This document shows positions 1 to 5,196 of a stretch of DNA of 5,196 nucleotides, in pieces. The position numbers and the translations under genes are program-made. Under the pieces are notes generated by a model, which made no database searches, was not told the DNA's origin, and saw only the letters and a program-made list of their open reading frames with translations. The DNA comes from Solirubrobacteraceae bacterium (GTDB lineage: Bacteria; Actinomycetota; Thermoleophilia; Solirubrobacterales; Solirubrobacteraceae). How positions within the stretch are numbered: position 1 is the first letter of the stretch; every line of letters begins with the position of its first letter. Where the stretch lies: assembly GCA_016462625.1 (NCBI GenBank), contig JAEMSV010000134.1:1-5196 (forward strand), given 5' to 3'.

Positions 1-134
1 CCGTCCTCGTCGAAGAGGAGGGCGTCGGCGGCGGCGCGGATCAGCGTCTGCTCATCGGACTGGAGCTTCGTGGGCCCCAAATCCTCGAGCGTCTTCAGGA
101 CACGGCCATATGCGTTCGAGCGCGCTTCGTTCAT
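1..134 (-). CDS. Unrecognised protein, N-terminal 44 residues only (runs off left edge)
   Basis: An open frame begins with ATG at 134 and continues to the left edge without a stop, giving 44 residues before the cut. The peptide starts MNEARSNAYGRVLKTLEDLG and continues with a charged, Ala/Leu-rich stretch ending FDED. It looks like a soluble, mostly helical N-terminus with no signal peptide or membrane segment. I do not recognise the family and assign no function. It follows the WS/DGAT gene in the same direction after a 49-bp gap, so co-transcription is possible. No convincing Shine-Dalgarno sequence precedes the ATG (upstream bases are CTGGTCAGAACG). The continuous frame and the position just behind the acyltransferase stop support a real gene, but only a short piece is visible. 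Confidence 0.6.
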   Translation of the reverse strand, partial: MNEARSNAYGRVLKTLEDLGPTKLQSDEQTLIRAAADALLFDED

Positions 135-169
135 CGTTCTGACCAGGGTAGAGCCACGCGCGGCACCGC

Positions 170-185
170 GACGCCGAAAGGCGTC
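170..185 (-). other. 6-bp perfect hairpin at the 3' end of the WS/DGAT gene
   Basis: GACGCC (170-175) and GGCGTC (180-185) form a perfect 6-bp inverted repeat around GAAA; on the minus-strand RNA the loop is UUUC. The stem includes two bases of the WS/DGAT stop codon (186-184). No T-run follows on the minus strand, so it is not a canonical intrinsic terminator. It may protect the mRNA 3' end, weakly attenuate transcription, or be chance in GC-rich DNA. Confidence 0.3.
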
Positions 186-1644
186 AGGACTTCAGTGCGC
201 GGGGCTGGGCGCGGCGCTCGCTCGGCGCGTCCGGCTCGTCGATGGCGCCGACGTGCTCGAGCAGTTCCTGGAGCGACGCCTCAATGCCCGCGGCGATCTC
301 GATGATGTCCGGAAGGGCGTCGTAGTCGGCGAGAAGGCCGAAGGACACGTTGCCGTCGTAGGACATCGCCGCGACGCTGAGCGGTCGGCCCGCGTCGAGG
401 AAACCGACCGGCGCGATGGACTCGAGCCGGCGACCGAGGACGAACCGCGCAGACTGCGGGCCGGGGATGTTCGTGACCGCCACGTGGTACGAGTCCGGCG
501 GCGCGCCCAGGCGGGAGGCCTGCGCGAGGATGGTGGGCGGCGCGAAGTCCGCCATGCCGGCGATGAGGTCGGCGTCGAGGGCGCCGGCAGAGCGCTTGAC
601 CCCACGCATGACGTCGCGGATCAGCCGCACGCGCGCGACAGCGTCGCCGAGGTCGACCGGCAGCGGCGCGACGACCTGGGTGAGCTGGCTGGCGAACCCG
701 GTGTGCTCGGTGCCGACGCGGATCGAGACCGGCACGGCGGCGGACAGCTCCACGCCCGCAGTCCGGGCGCCGCGCTGGTGCAGCCAGTGCCGCAGGCCGC
801 CGGCGACCGACGCGAGCATGACGTCGTTGACCGAGCAGTCCAGGGCGTCCTTGATGGCCCGGAACTCCGCCAGGCGCGCGGGAATCGACACGAAGCGGCG
901 GTGCGGCCCGATCGGCTCGTTCAGCGGGGCAGTGGCCGACGGCGTGACCGAGGACCACACCGCGCCGGCGGCGCCGAGGGCCTTCGCGGCGAGCTCGTTC
1001 GGGCGGCTGACGAGGGCGAGGGTCTGGCGCGGGAGGTCGGCGATGTCGCGGGCGCGGTCCTCCAGGGCGGCGGCCGCCAGCTGGGCGGTGGTGGGGAGGG
1101 GGCGCGGCTGCCATCTGTCGTGGGCCGGCACCCGTCCGGTCGCCGTTGCGGACTCGATGTCGAACATCACCGTCAGGAGGTCGATGCCGTCGGTGCCGTC
1201 GACGAGCGCGAGATGCGTCTTGGAGATGAGGGCCCAGCGGTCGCGGCCTCCGTCGGCGGCGTGCAGGCCCTCGACGACGTACAGCTCCCACAGCGGCTTC
1301 GTCCGGTCCAGCGACTGGCTGAACAGCCGCGCGACCATGCGCTGCAGCTTGCCGCTGTCGCCCGGTGCGGGCAGCGCGGCGTGGCGGACGTGGTAGTCGA
1401 GGTTGAAGTTCGGATCGTCGACCCAGCGCGGTGCGCCGAGGCCGGCGGGCGGCTCGGCGGGGCGCTGGCGGTAGCGCGGGACCACGCGCAGGCGGCCGCG
1501 GATGTGCTCGCGCAGCGCGCCGATCTCCGGCGGCGGGCCCTCGAAGGTGGCGACGGTGCCGATCACGGGGTGTACGCAGGCGTCCTCGTTGGCGAGGAGA
1601 CGGGCGTCCTGAACGGTCAGTGGGTCGAGGTGCTCTTGGGCCAT
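184..1644 (-). CDS. Wax ester synthase/diacylglycerol acyltransferase (WS/DGAT) family protein with altered HHxxxDG motif
   Basis: A 486-residue protein of normal length for bacterial WS/DGATs, which transfer acyl-CoA to diacylglycerol or fatty alcohol to make storage lipids at the membrane/lipid-body surface. Family landmarks appear in order: an N-terminal LDPLTVQDARLL segment, KPLWE near 116-120, the active-site region KTHLALVDG near 142-150, NDV near 273-275, PVSIR near 305-309 and TNIPGP near 391-396. The catalytic motif should read HHxxxDG but reads H144-L145-A-L-V-D149-G150, so the second histidine, the presumed general base, is leucine. Activity is therefore uncertain: the protein may be inactive, altered, or have another role. 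I chose ATG 1644 because it best matches the family N-terminus. The ATG at 1659 would add five residues but lies inside the likely -10 box. The gene is divergent from an SDR gene, which suggests shared control. Confidence 0.9.
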   Translation of the reverse strand: MAQEHLDPLTVQDARLLANEDACVHPVIGTVATFEGPPPEIGALREHIRGRLRVVPRYRQRPAEPPAGLGAPRWVDDPNFNLDYHVRHAALPAPGDSGKLQRMVARLFSQSLDRTKPLWELYVVEGLHAADGGRDRWALISKTHLALVDGTDGIDLLTVMFDIESATATGRVPAHDRWQPRPLPTTAQLAAAALEDRARDIADLPRQTLALVSRPNELAAKALGAAGAVWSSVTPSATAPLNEPIGPHRRFVSIPARLAEFRAIKDALDCSVNDVMLASVAGGLRHWLHQRGARTAGVELSAAVPVSIRVGTEHTGFASQLTQVVAPLPVDLGDAVARVRLIRDVMRGVKRSAGALDADLIAGMADFAPPTILAQASRLGAPPDSYHVAVTNIPGPQSARFVLGRRLESIAPVGFLDAGRPLSVAAMSYDGNVSFGLLADYDALPDIIEIAAGIEASLQELLEHVGAIDEPDAPSERRAQPRALKS

Positions 1645-1653
1645 TGGCGCGGG

Positions 1654-1659
1654 TAGCAT
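1654..1659 (+). promoter_or_regulatory. Putative -10 element for a leaderless SDR transcript
   Basis: TAGCAT matches TANNNT and four of six bases of TATAAT. Six bases separate it from the SDR GTG at 1666, the spacing expected if transcription starts at the start codon. No Shine-Dalgarno sequence can fit in that gap. The -35 region 17 bp upstream (TGCTCT) is poor, so the call rests on the -10 and its spacing. Confidence 0.4.
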
Positions 1660-1684
1660 AGGCGCGTGAGCGCGACGACGTCCA
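1655..1684 (-). promoter_or_regulatory. Putative promoter for the WS/DGAT gene, inside the SDR 5' end
   Basis: On the minus strand TGGACG (1684-1679; four of six bases of TTGACA) and TATGCT (1660-1655; four of six of TATAAT) are separated by 18 bp. Transcription would start near 1648, leaving only a few bases before the ATG at 1644. The -10 overlaps the opposite-strand SDR -10, giving the symmetric heptamer TAGCATA. Confidence 0.4.
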
Positions 1685-2535
1685 CGGCGGTGCTGATCAC
1701 GGGGTGCTCGAGCGGCATCGGCCGGGCGACTGCCCAGCGGCTGGCCCGGTCCGGACGCACGGTGTACGCGACCGCGAGGAGCCTCGACGCGATCGCGGAC
1801 CTCGAGGCCGAAGGCTGCAAGCTCCTCGCGCTCGACGTCACCGACGAGCGGTCGATGGCGGCGGCGGTGCAGGCGATCGAATCCGCCGAGGGCGCGGTCG
1901 GGACGCTGATCAACAACGCCGGTTACTCGCAGTCCGGGGCGATCGAGGACGTTTCGATGGAGCTCGTCCAGCGGCAGTTCGACACGAACGTGTTCGGGCT
2001 GGTGCGGCTCACGCAGCTCGTCCTACCCGGGATGCGCGCCCAGCGCGCAGGGCGGATCGTGAATATCTCGTCGATGGGGGCGAACTTCACGTTCCCAGGC
2101 GGCGGCTACTACCACGCCACGAAGTACGCGATCGAGGCGATCAGCGACGCGCTGCGCTTCGAGGTCGCCGGTTTCGGGGTGAAGGTCGTGGTCATCCAGC
2201 CCGGCCTGATCAGGACGAACTTCGGCGAGCGCGCGGTCGCGCAGCTGGCGGAGGCCGAGTCCGACGGCAGTGCCGACGGGCCGTACGCGGGCTTCAGCGC
2301 CAAGGTCGCCGAGGCGACGCGCGACGTCTACGAGGAGGGTGCGATGGCGAAGCTCGGCGTGGCGCCCGATGCCGTCGCGAAGACGATCGAGAAGGTGCTC
2401 GCCGCCGAGAACCCGCGCGCCCGCTACCGGGTCGCGCCCTCGGCGCACGCGATGATCGCGCTGCGGGCGCTCACACCGGACCGGGGGTGGGACGCGATCA
2501 TGCGCGCCCAGTTCCCGCAGCCGGGGAAGTCCTGA
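1666..2535 (+). CDS. Classical short-chain dehydrogenase/reductase (SDR)
   Basis: A 289-residue NAD(P)-dependent oxidoreductase of the classical SDR superfamily, cytoplasmic by sequence. The Rossmann nucleotide-binding motif TGCSSGIG is at 12-19, with Arg38 after the second strand (TAR), which usually favours NADP(H). Also visible are LDVTD at 56-60, NNAG at 83-86, and a complete catalytic tetrad of Asn108, Ser136, Tyr149 and Lys153 (YHATK), followed by the PG motif at 179-180. All residues needed for catalysis are present. The C-terminal third, with its YAGF and RYRVAP segments, resembles the longer SDRs that act on lipid or steroid-like hydroxyl/keto groups, but the substrate cannot be read from sequence. 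The start is GTG at 1666, without a Shine-Dalgarno sequence. Divergence from a WS/DGAT gene suggests a role in acyl or alcohol metabolism; this is inference. Its last 38 bp overlap the convergent LLM oxidoreductase gene. Confidence 0.93.
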   Translation: MSATTSTAVLITGCSSGIGRATAQRLARSGRTVYATARSLDAIADLEAEGCKLLALDVTDERSMAAAVQAIESAEGAVGTLINNAGYSQSGAIEDVSMELVQRQFDTNVFGLVRLTQLVLPGMRAQRAGRIVNISSMGANFTFPGGGYYHATKYAIEAISDALRFEVAGFGVKVVVIQPGLIRTNFGERAVAQLAEAESDGSADGPYAGFSAKVAEATRDVYEEGAMAKLGVAPDAVAKTIEKVLAAENPRARYRVAPSAHAMIALRALTPDRGWDAIMRAQFPQPGKS

Positions 2536-3259
2536 CGGCCGCCCGGACCTCGTCGAGGTCAGGGGACTTGCCGAATCCCCGGAGCACCCATGTCGCGCCG
2601 GCGTCGACCCAGGGCTGGATGTCCTCGTCGGTGTCGAGGGTGACCACGAGATCGAACGGGCGGGTGTCGGGCAGCTGCCCGGCAATGTCGCGCAGTTCGT
2701 CCGGGCCGGGATACTCGATGGGGAAGTACCCGTCCCAGCGCGCGGCGCGGCGGATGGGTGGCTTTGCGGGATAACGGCCTGCGACCCAGATGGGGATGCG
2801 GGGCTGCTGCACGGGCGGCGGGATGAACTCGCCCTCCCAGTAGGCGGCGAGCTGCTCGAGCCCCGCGTCGAGCAGCTGCGCTCTCTCCTTGGGATCGCGG
2901 ACCTCCCCGGGCAGCTGCAGCTCGCCGTGGTTGTCGCTGCCCAGCCCGACGCCGAGGATGAGACGACCATTGCTCAGCCGGTCGAGGGTGACGGTCTCTC
3001 GGGCGAGCTTGTGGATCCGCCGGCGCGAGAGCGGAGTGACGAGCGGGCCGATCCGGATGCGTTCGGTCGTCATCGCGATCGCGCTGAGCACGACCCAGGG
3101 GTCCGAGACCTCGCCGCGGATGTTCGAGTACTTCAGGTGATCCCAGAGGAAGAAGCCGTCCCAGCCGGCCTGTTCGGCCTCAGCGGCGAGCTCGGCGATC
3201 AGCCGCGGGTCGGAGGCGTCGTCGAACGGGGCGAGGAAGATCCCACGGTGGGCGCTCAC
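2498..3259 (-). CDS. LLM-class flavin/F420-dependent oxidoreductase
   Basis: A 253-residue luciferase-like monooxygenase-fold protein, shorter than the usual 280-340 residues of the family but with both ends natural-looking. Family signs are the N-terminal beta strand GIFLAPFD, the AEQAGWDGFFLWDHL segment (28-42), the TERIRIGPLVTPLSRRR segment (65-81), the LDRLSNGRLILGVGLGSDNH segment (92-111), and PIWVAGRYPAKPPIRRAARW (156-175). Members use reduced FMN or F420; actinobacterial proteins of this shape are often F420-dependent, but the sequence alone does not settle cofactor or substrate. I chose the GTG at 3259: it gives the family-like start MSAHRGIFLAP and overlaps the alkyltransferase stop as GTGA. 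Upstream in-frame codons encode the transferase in another frame. The lack of its own Shine-Dalgarno sequence fits translational coupling. It ends inside the 3' end of the convergent SDR gene. Confidence 0.9.
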   Translation of the reverse strand: MSAHRGIFLAPFDDASDPRLIAELAAEAEQAGWDGFFLWDHLKYSNIRGEVSDPWVVLSAIAMTTERIRIGPLVTPLSRRRIHKLARETVTLDRLSNGRLILGVGLGSDNHGELQLPGEVRDPKERAQLLDAGLEQLAAYWEGEFIPPPVQQPRIPIWVAGRYPAKPPIRRAARWDGYFPIEYPGPDELRDIAGQLPDTRPFDLVVTLDTDEDIQPWVDAGATWVLRGFGKSPDLDEVRAAVRTSPAAGTGRA

Positions 3260-3852
3260 GAGGGCAACCGTACGCCTTCGATTCCCAGCAGGAGCTCCTT
3301 GCGCGAAAGCCCGCCGGTGTAGCCGCCCATCTTGCCGCCGCTGGCCATCACGCGGTGGCACGGCACGATGATCGGGATCGGGTTCGAGCCGAGCGCGTTG
3401 CCGGTCGGGCGCGCGCCCTTCGGGGAGCCGGCTGCGGCGGCGATCTGCGCGTAGGTGCTGGTGTCGCCGAACGGGATCTGCGCGGTCGCCTGGAGCACGC
3501 GTCGCGCGAAGGGCGTCGTCAGCCTCCAGTCGATCGGGATGTCGAAGTCGTGGCGCTTGCCGGTGAAGTACTCGTCGAGCTCGCGGCGGGTGTCGTCGAG
3601 CCTTCCCGGCGCCTCGACGATGCGTGGAGAGAGCCGTGCGGCGAGCTGCTCGAGGACGCGGTCGACGCCGCCGTTGAAGTCCTCGTAGGCCAGCCGCACG
3701 AGGCCGGCCGGCGTGCGGGCGGCGACGAGGAGGCCGGCAGGGGAATCGACGAGGGCGTACGCGATGTCGGCGTCGCCGGACTCCGCGGCGCGGGCCGCGA
3801 ACCGGGCGGCCAGCGCCGCCGCGTCGACGGTGGGCGGGACGAGCTCGGTCAT
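3256..3852 (-). CDS. ogt: Methylated-DNA--protein-cysteine S-methyltransferase (Ogt/MGMT type)
   Basis: A 198-residue suicide DNA-repair protein that moves an alkyl group from O6-alkylguanine to its own cysteine. The acceptor motif PCHRV is at 164-168 with Cys165 as nucleophile. Before it lies the DNA-binding helix segment KGARPTGNALGSNP (145-158), where Arg148 matches the base-flipping arginine of human MGMT, and Tyr134 in TSTYAQIAAAAG matches the tyrosine that helps rotate the base. The C-terminal GGYTGGLSRKELLLGIEG is also typical. The N-terminal ~90 residues form the family's ribonuclease-like domain and lack the Ada zinc cysteines, so this is a stand-alone Ogt-type enzyme. The start at 3852 is preceded by GGTGA and overlaps the sigma-factor stop as ATGA; its stop overlaps the oxidoreductase start as GTGA. 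All catalytic residues are intact. Confidence 0.96.
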   Translation of the reverse strand: MTELVPPTVDAAALAARFAARAAESGDADIAYALVDSPAGLLVAARTPAGLVRLAYEDFNGGVDRVLEQLAARLSPRIVEAPGRLDDTRRELDEYFTGKRHDFDIPIDWRLTTPFARRVLQATAQIPFGDTSTYAQIAAAAGSPKGARPTGNALGSNPIPIIVPCHRVMASGGKMGGYTGGLSRKELLLGIEGVRLPS

Positions 3853-4322
3853 GCGGTCACCGTGGTGCGCAGGGTGGCAAGGCCGTCGGAAGCGGCGCGG
3901 CGGGCGGCGGCCTCGGTGCACTCCAGGACGGCGGCGATCTCGGCGTGCGAGAGGTCGACGGCGTAGCGCAGCGTCAGCACCGCCCGCTGGCGGTCGGGCA
4001 GCTCGCGGACCTTCGCCCACTCGCCCTCGTCGGGACGGAACGCGTCGGTCTCGGTCCGCGCCGGCTGCTCTGCGATCGCCTCGACGGGGACTGGCCGCCG
4101 CGCCCGGCCGCGGTGGATGTCGATCGCCTTGCGGTGGGCGATCGTGAACAGCCACGCACGAACGTCCGAGTCGCGGCGCAGCTTGGGATATGCGCGCAGG
4201 GCCGAGATGAAGGTCTCCTGGAAGGCGTCGTCGGCGTCGTGACGGCCCAGATTGGCAACGAGGAACCGCAGCACCTCGTCGGCGTGTCGCTCGAGCACCC
4301 GCTGGAACGGCTCCTGGGTCAT
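3849..4322 (-). CDS. ECF-like (sigma-70 family) RNA polymerase sigma factor
   Basis: A 157-residue two-domain sigma factor that would direct RNA polymerase to a particular promoter set. Region 2 spans about 7-75: the DDAFQETFISALRAYPKL segment (region 2.2, core-polymerase contact) is followed by VRAWLFTIAHRKAIDIHR at 54-71 (2.3/2.4, -10 recognition). A charged linker of about 30 residues leads to region 4 (about 105-152), LPDRQRAVLTLRYAVDLSHAEIAAVLECTEAAARR, whose helix-turn-helix reads the -35. There is no region 1.1, no region 3 and no C-terminal extension. I prefer ATG 4322 over the in-frame GTG at 4328 because that GTG lies inside the likely GGTGA ribosome binding site. The next gene downstream is the alkyltransferase, with ATGA overlap. 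No anti-sigma gene is visible between or beside them, so the control of its activity is unknown. Confidence 0.92.
   Translation of the reverse strand: MTQEPFQRVLERHADEVLRFLVANLGRHDADDAFQETFISALRAYPKLRRDSDVRAWLFTIAHRKAIDIHRGRARRPVPVEAIAEQPARTETDAFRPDEGEWAKVRELPDRQRAVLTLRYAVDLSHAEIAAVLECTEAAARRAASDGLATLRTTVTA
3857..3861 (-). promoter_or_regulatory. Ribosome binding site for the alkyltransferase
   Basis: GGTGA lies four bases upstream of the ATG at 3852 and can pair with UCACC at the 3' end of 16S rRNA. If aligned with a full GGAGGTGA, the core would sit about seven bases from the start, a good spacing. It lies within the last codons of the sigma gene, consistent with coupled translation. Confidence 0.5.
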
Positions 4323-4324
4323 CG

Positions 4325-4329
4325 TCACC
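4325..4329 (-). promoter_or_regulatory. Ribosome binding site that decides the sigma-factor start
   Basis: GGTGA is two bases upstream of the ATG at 4322 and complementary to UCACC of the 16S 3' end, equivalent to about five bases from a full GGAGG core. The alternative GTG start (4328-4326) is embedded in this site, which argues for the ATG. Confidence 0.45.
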
Positions 4330-4362
4330 AGTACAACGCGCCGGGCCGCCGGAACGTGAGGT

Positions 4363-5196
4363 TCACCCCTCGTGCTCGAAGAAGCCGGCGCCGGTCATCG
4401 TGCCGAACCGGCCCTCGTCGACCAGGGCACGCAGGCGCGGGGCGGCGCGGTAGCGGTCCTCGCGGTAGTGGTCGTGGAGGCCGTCGAGGATCAGCAGGAC
4501 GTGGTCGAGCCCGATGAGATCGGCCCACGCGAGCGGCCCGCGGGGGTGGTTCAGGCCGAGCACCATCCCGTCGTCGATGTCGGCCTCCGACGCGATGCCC
4601 TCCCCGAGGGCGAAGGCGGCCTCGTTGACGAGCTGGGCGACGATCCGCCCCAGCACGAGGCCGGGGGCGTCGCCCACCCAGGCAGTTCGCAGGCCGAGTG
4701 AGCTGAAGAAGACGACCGCGGCGTCGGCGGTGCGGTCGGCGGTCGTCCTGCTGCGGGTGAACTCGACGAGGGCCCCTGGACCCAGCGGCGGGAGCGCGTG
4801 GAAGCCGACGGCGCCACCTGCGGGGTCGAGCGCGTGCAGCGGCGCCTCTGCGCAGAGCAGCACGCGGTGGCCACCCTGCAGTGGTGCCTCGCCGGGGCCC
4901 GCTCCGGCGTCGATCGCGATGGCGGGCGCGTCCGGTGCCTCGTCGGCCGGCCCGAAGACCGACCAGCCGCTCGCGGCGGCGAGCCCGCGCAGCTCGGCGG
5001 CGAGCATCGTGTCGCCCGCGATCTGCGCGACGCGGTCCTCGCCCGAGCGGTTCTGAGCCGGCGCGGGCGGGTCCTCGGGGCGGTGGGGCTCGTCGCCGTA
5101 GCGGTACCAGCCCTCGCCGGTCTTCCGGCCGAGCAGCCCTCCGGCGACCATCCGCGCGGCGAGCGGCGACGGGCGCCAGCGCGGCTCGCCGTAGCT
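4363..5196 (-). CDS. 3-hydroxyacyl-CoA dehydrogenase, C-terminal 277 residues (start beyond right edge)
   Basis: An open frame enters from the right edge and ends with TGA at 4363. Enzymes of this family oxidise 3-hydroxyacyl-CoA to 3-ketoacyl-CoA with NAD+ in beta-oxidation or related CoA pathways. The visible part begins in the end of a first 3HCDH C-terminal domain: RPSPLAARMVAGG then GRKTGEGWYRY (visible residues 8-33). A Pro-rich linker follows, then a degenerate Rossmann-like segment (about 55-175, with GFHALPP where intact domains read GxHFFNP). Last comes a second 3HCDH C-terminal domain: NEAAFALGEGIASEADID (191-208), LNHPRGPLAWADLIGLD (215-231), ending TGAGFFEHEG. The duplicated layout resembles PaaH/3-hydroxybutyryl-CoA dehydrogenases of about 480-510 residues. 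The NAD-binding domain and catalytic His/Glu region should lie outside the window. The sigma gene starts 40 bp downstream in the same direction. Confidence 0.92.
   Translation of the reverse strand, partial: SYGEPRWRPSPLAARMVAGGLLGRKTGEGWYRYGDEPHRPEDPPAPAQNRSGEDRVAQIAGDTMLAAELRGLAAASGWSVFGPADEAPDAPAIAIDAGAGPGEAPLQGGHRVLLCAEAPLHALDPAGGAVGFHALPPLGPGALVEFTRSRTTADRTADAAVVFFSSLGLRTAWVGDAPGLVLGRIVAQLVNEAAFALGEGIASEADIDDGMVLGLNHPRGPLAWADLIGLDHVLLILDGLHDHYREDRYRAAPRLRALVDEGRFGTMTGAGFFEHEG

Noticed and set aside
70..1656. Long open frame on the plus strand opposite the WS/DGAT gene (528 codons)
   Set aside because: Its product is Arg/Gly/Ala-rich with no recognisable motif, while the opposite strand encodes a full WS/DGAT with family motifs in order. 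Long antisense frames are expected at this GC content.
1704..2774. Open frame overlapping the SDR gene in another plus frame (356 codons)
   Set aside because: Low-complexity Arg-rich product; the SDR frame carries the complete cofactor and catalytic motifs.
3260..3361. Upstream extension of the LLM oxidoreductase to an ATG at 3361
   Set aside because: The extra 34 residues are the alkyltransferase gene read in another frame and do not resemble the family N-terminus; the GTG at 3259 does and overlaps the previous stop.
3853..4155. Upstream extension of the alkyltransferase frame to 4155
   Set aside because: The added product is Arg/Pro-rich and overlaps the well-supported sigma region 4; ATG 3852 has a good ribosome binding site and ATGA overlap.
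4323..4365. Possible sigma-factor promoter in the 40-bp gap after the dehydrogenase gene, including a TGAAC box that could be an ECF -35
   Set aside because: The nearest CGTT box lies about 22 bp from GAAC, too far for an ECF promoter. The nearest -10-like hexamer (TGTACT) lacks the conserved A and has no -35.
1..5196. tRNA, rRNA, CRISPR, insertion sequence, attachment site or riboswitch
   Set aside because: No tandem or spaced repeats, terminal inverted repeats, transposase or integrase motifs were seen, and no gap between genes is longer than about 50 bp.

Overview
The window is about 70% G+C, has no RNA genes, repeats or mobile elements, and is densely packed with protein genes. Several starts are GTG, genes overlap by 4 bp, and the families are typical of a high-GC actinobacterium: a wax ester synthase/diacylglycerol acyltransferase (WS/DGAT), an LLM-class oxidoreductase, and an ECF-like sigma factor beside an alkyl-DNA transferase. 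The protein flavour suggests Thermoleophilia/Solirubrobacterales, but that placement is inference and no marker gene is present to confirm it.

Left part (1-1659, minus strand): the first 44 codons of an unrecognised gene run off the left edge. Upstream of it in the same direction lies a WS/DGAT-family acyltransferase. Its frame, length and secondary motifs are intact, but the second histidine of the HHxxxDG active-site motif reads as leucine.

Middle (1640-2535): a classical short-chain dehydrogenase/reductase (SDR) on the plus strand is divergent from the WS/DGAT. Only about 21 bp separate the two starts. That gap carries the heptamer TAGCATA, which reads as a -10 element in both directions, and the SDR GTG sits where a leaderless transcript would begin.

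Right part (2498-5196, minus strand): four genes are read right to left in one tight array. They are the C-terminal part of a 3-hydroxyacyl-CoA dehydrogenase (running off the right edge), a small ECF-like sigma factor, an Ogt-type O6-alkylguanine-DNA alkyltransferase, and an LLM-class flavin/F420 oxidoreductase. Sigma and transferase overlap by ATGA, and transferase and oxidoreductase overlap by GTGA, so the last three are probably translationally coupled. The oxidoreductase runs 38 bp into the 3' end of the SDR, tail to tail.

Functionally the window mixes lipid/acyl-CoA metabolism (WS/DGAT, SDR, hydroxyacyl-CoA dehydrogenase) with a sigma-linked DNA-repair unit. I see no evidence of a new defence, mobile or biosynthetic system. 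The points most worth checking are the altered acyltransferase active site, the symmetric divergent promoter, and the sigma/alkyltransferase/oxidoreductase coupling without a visible anti-sigma gene.
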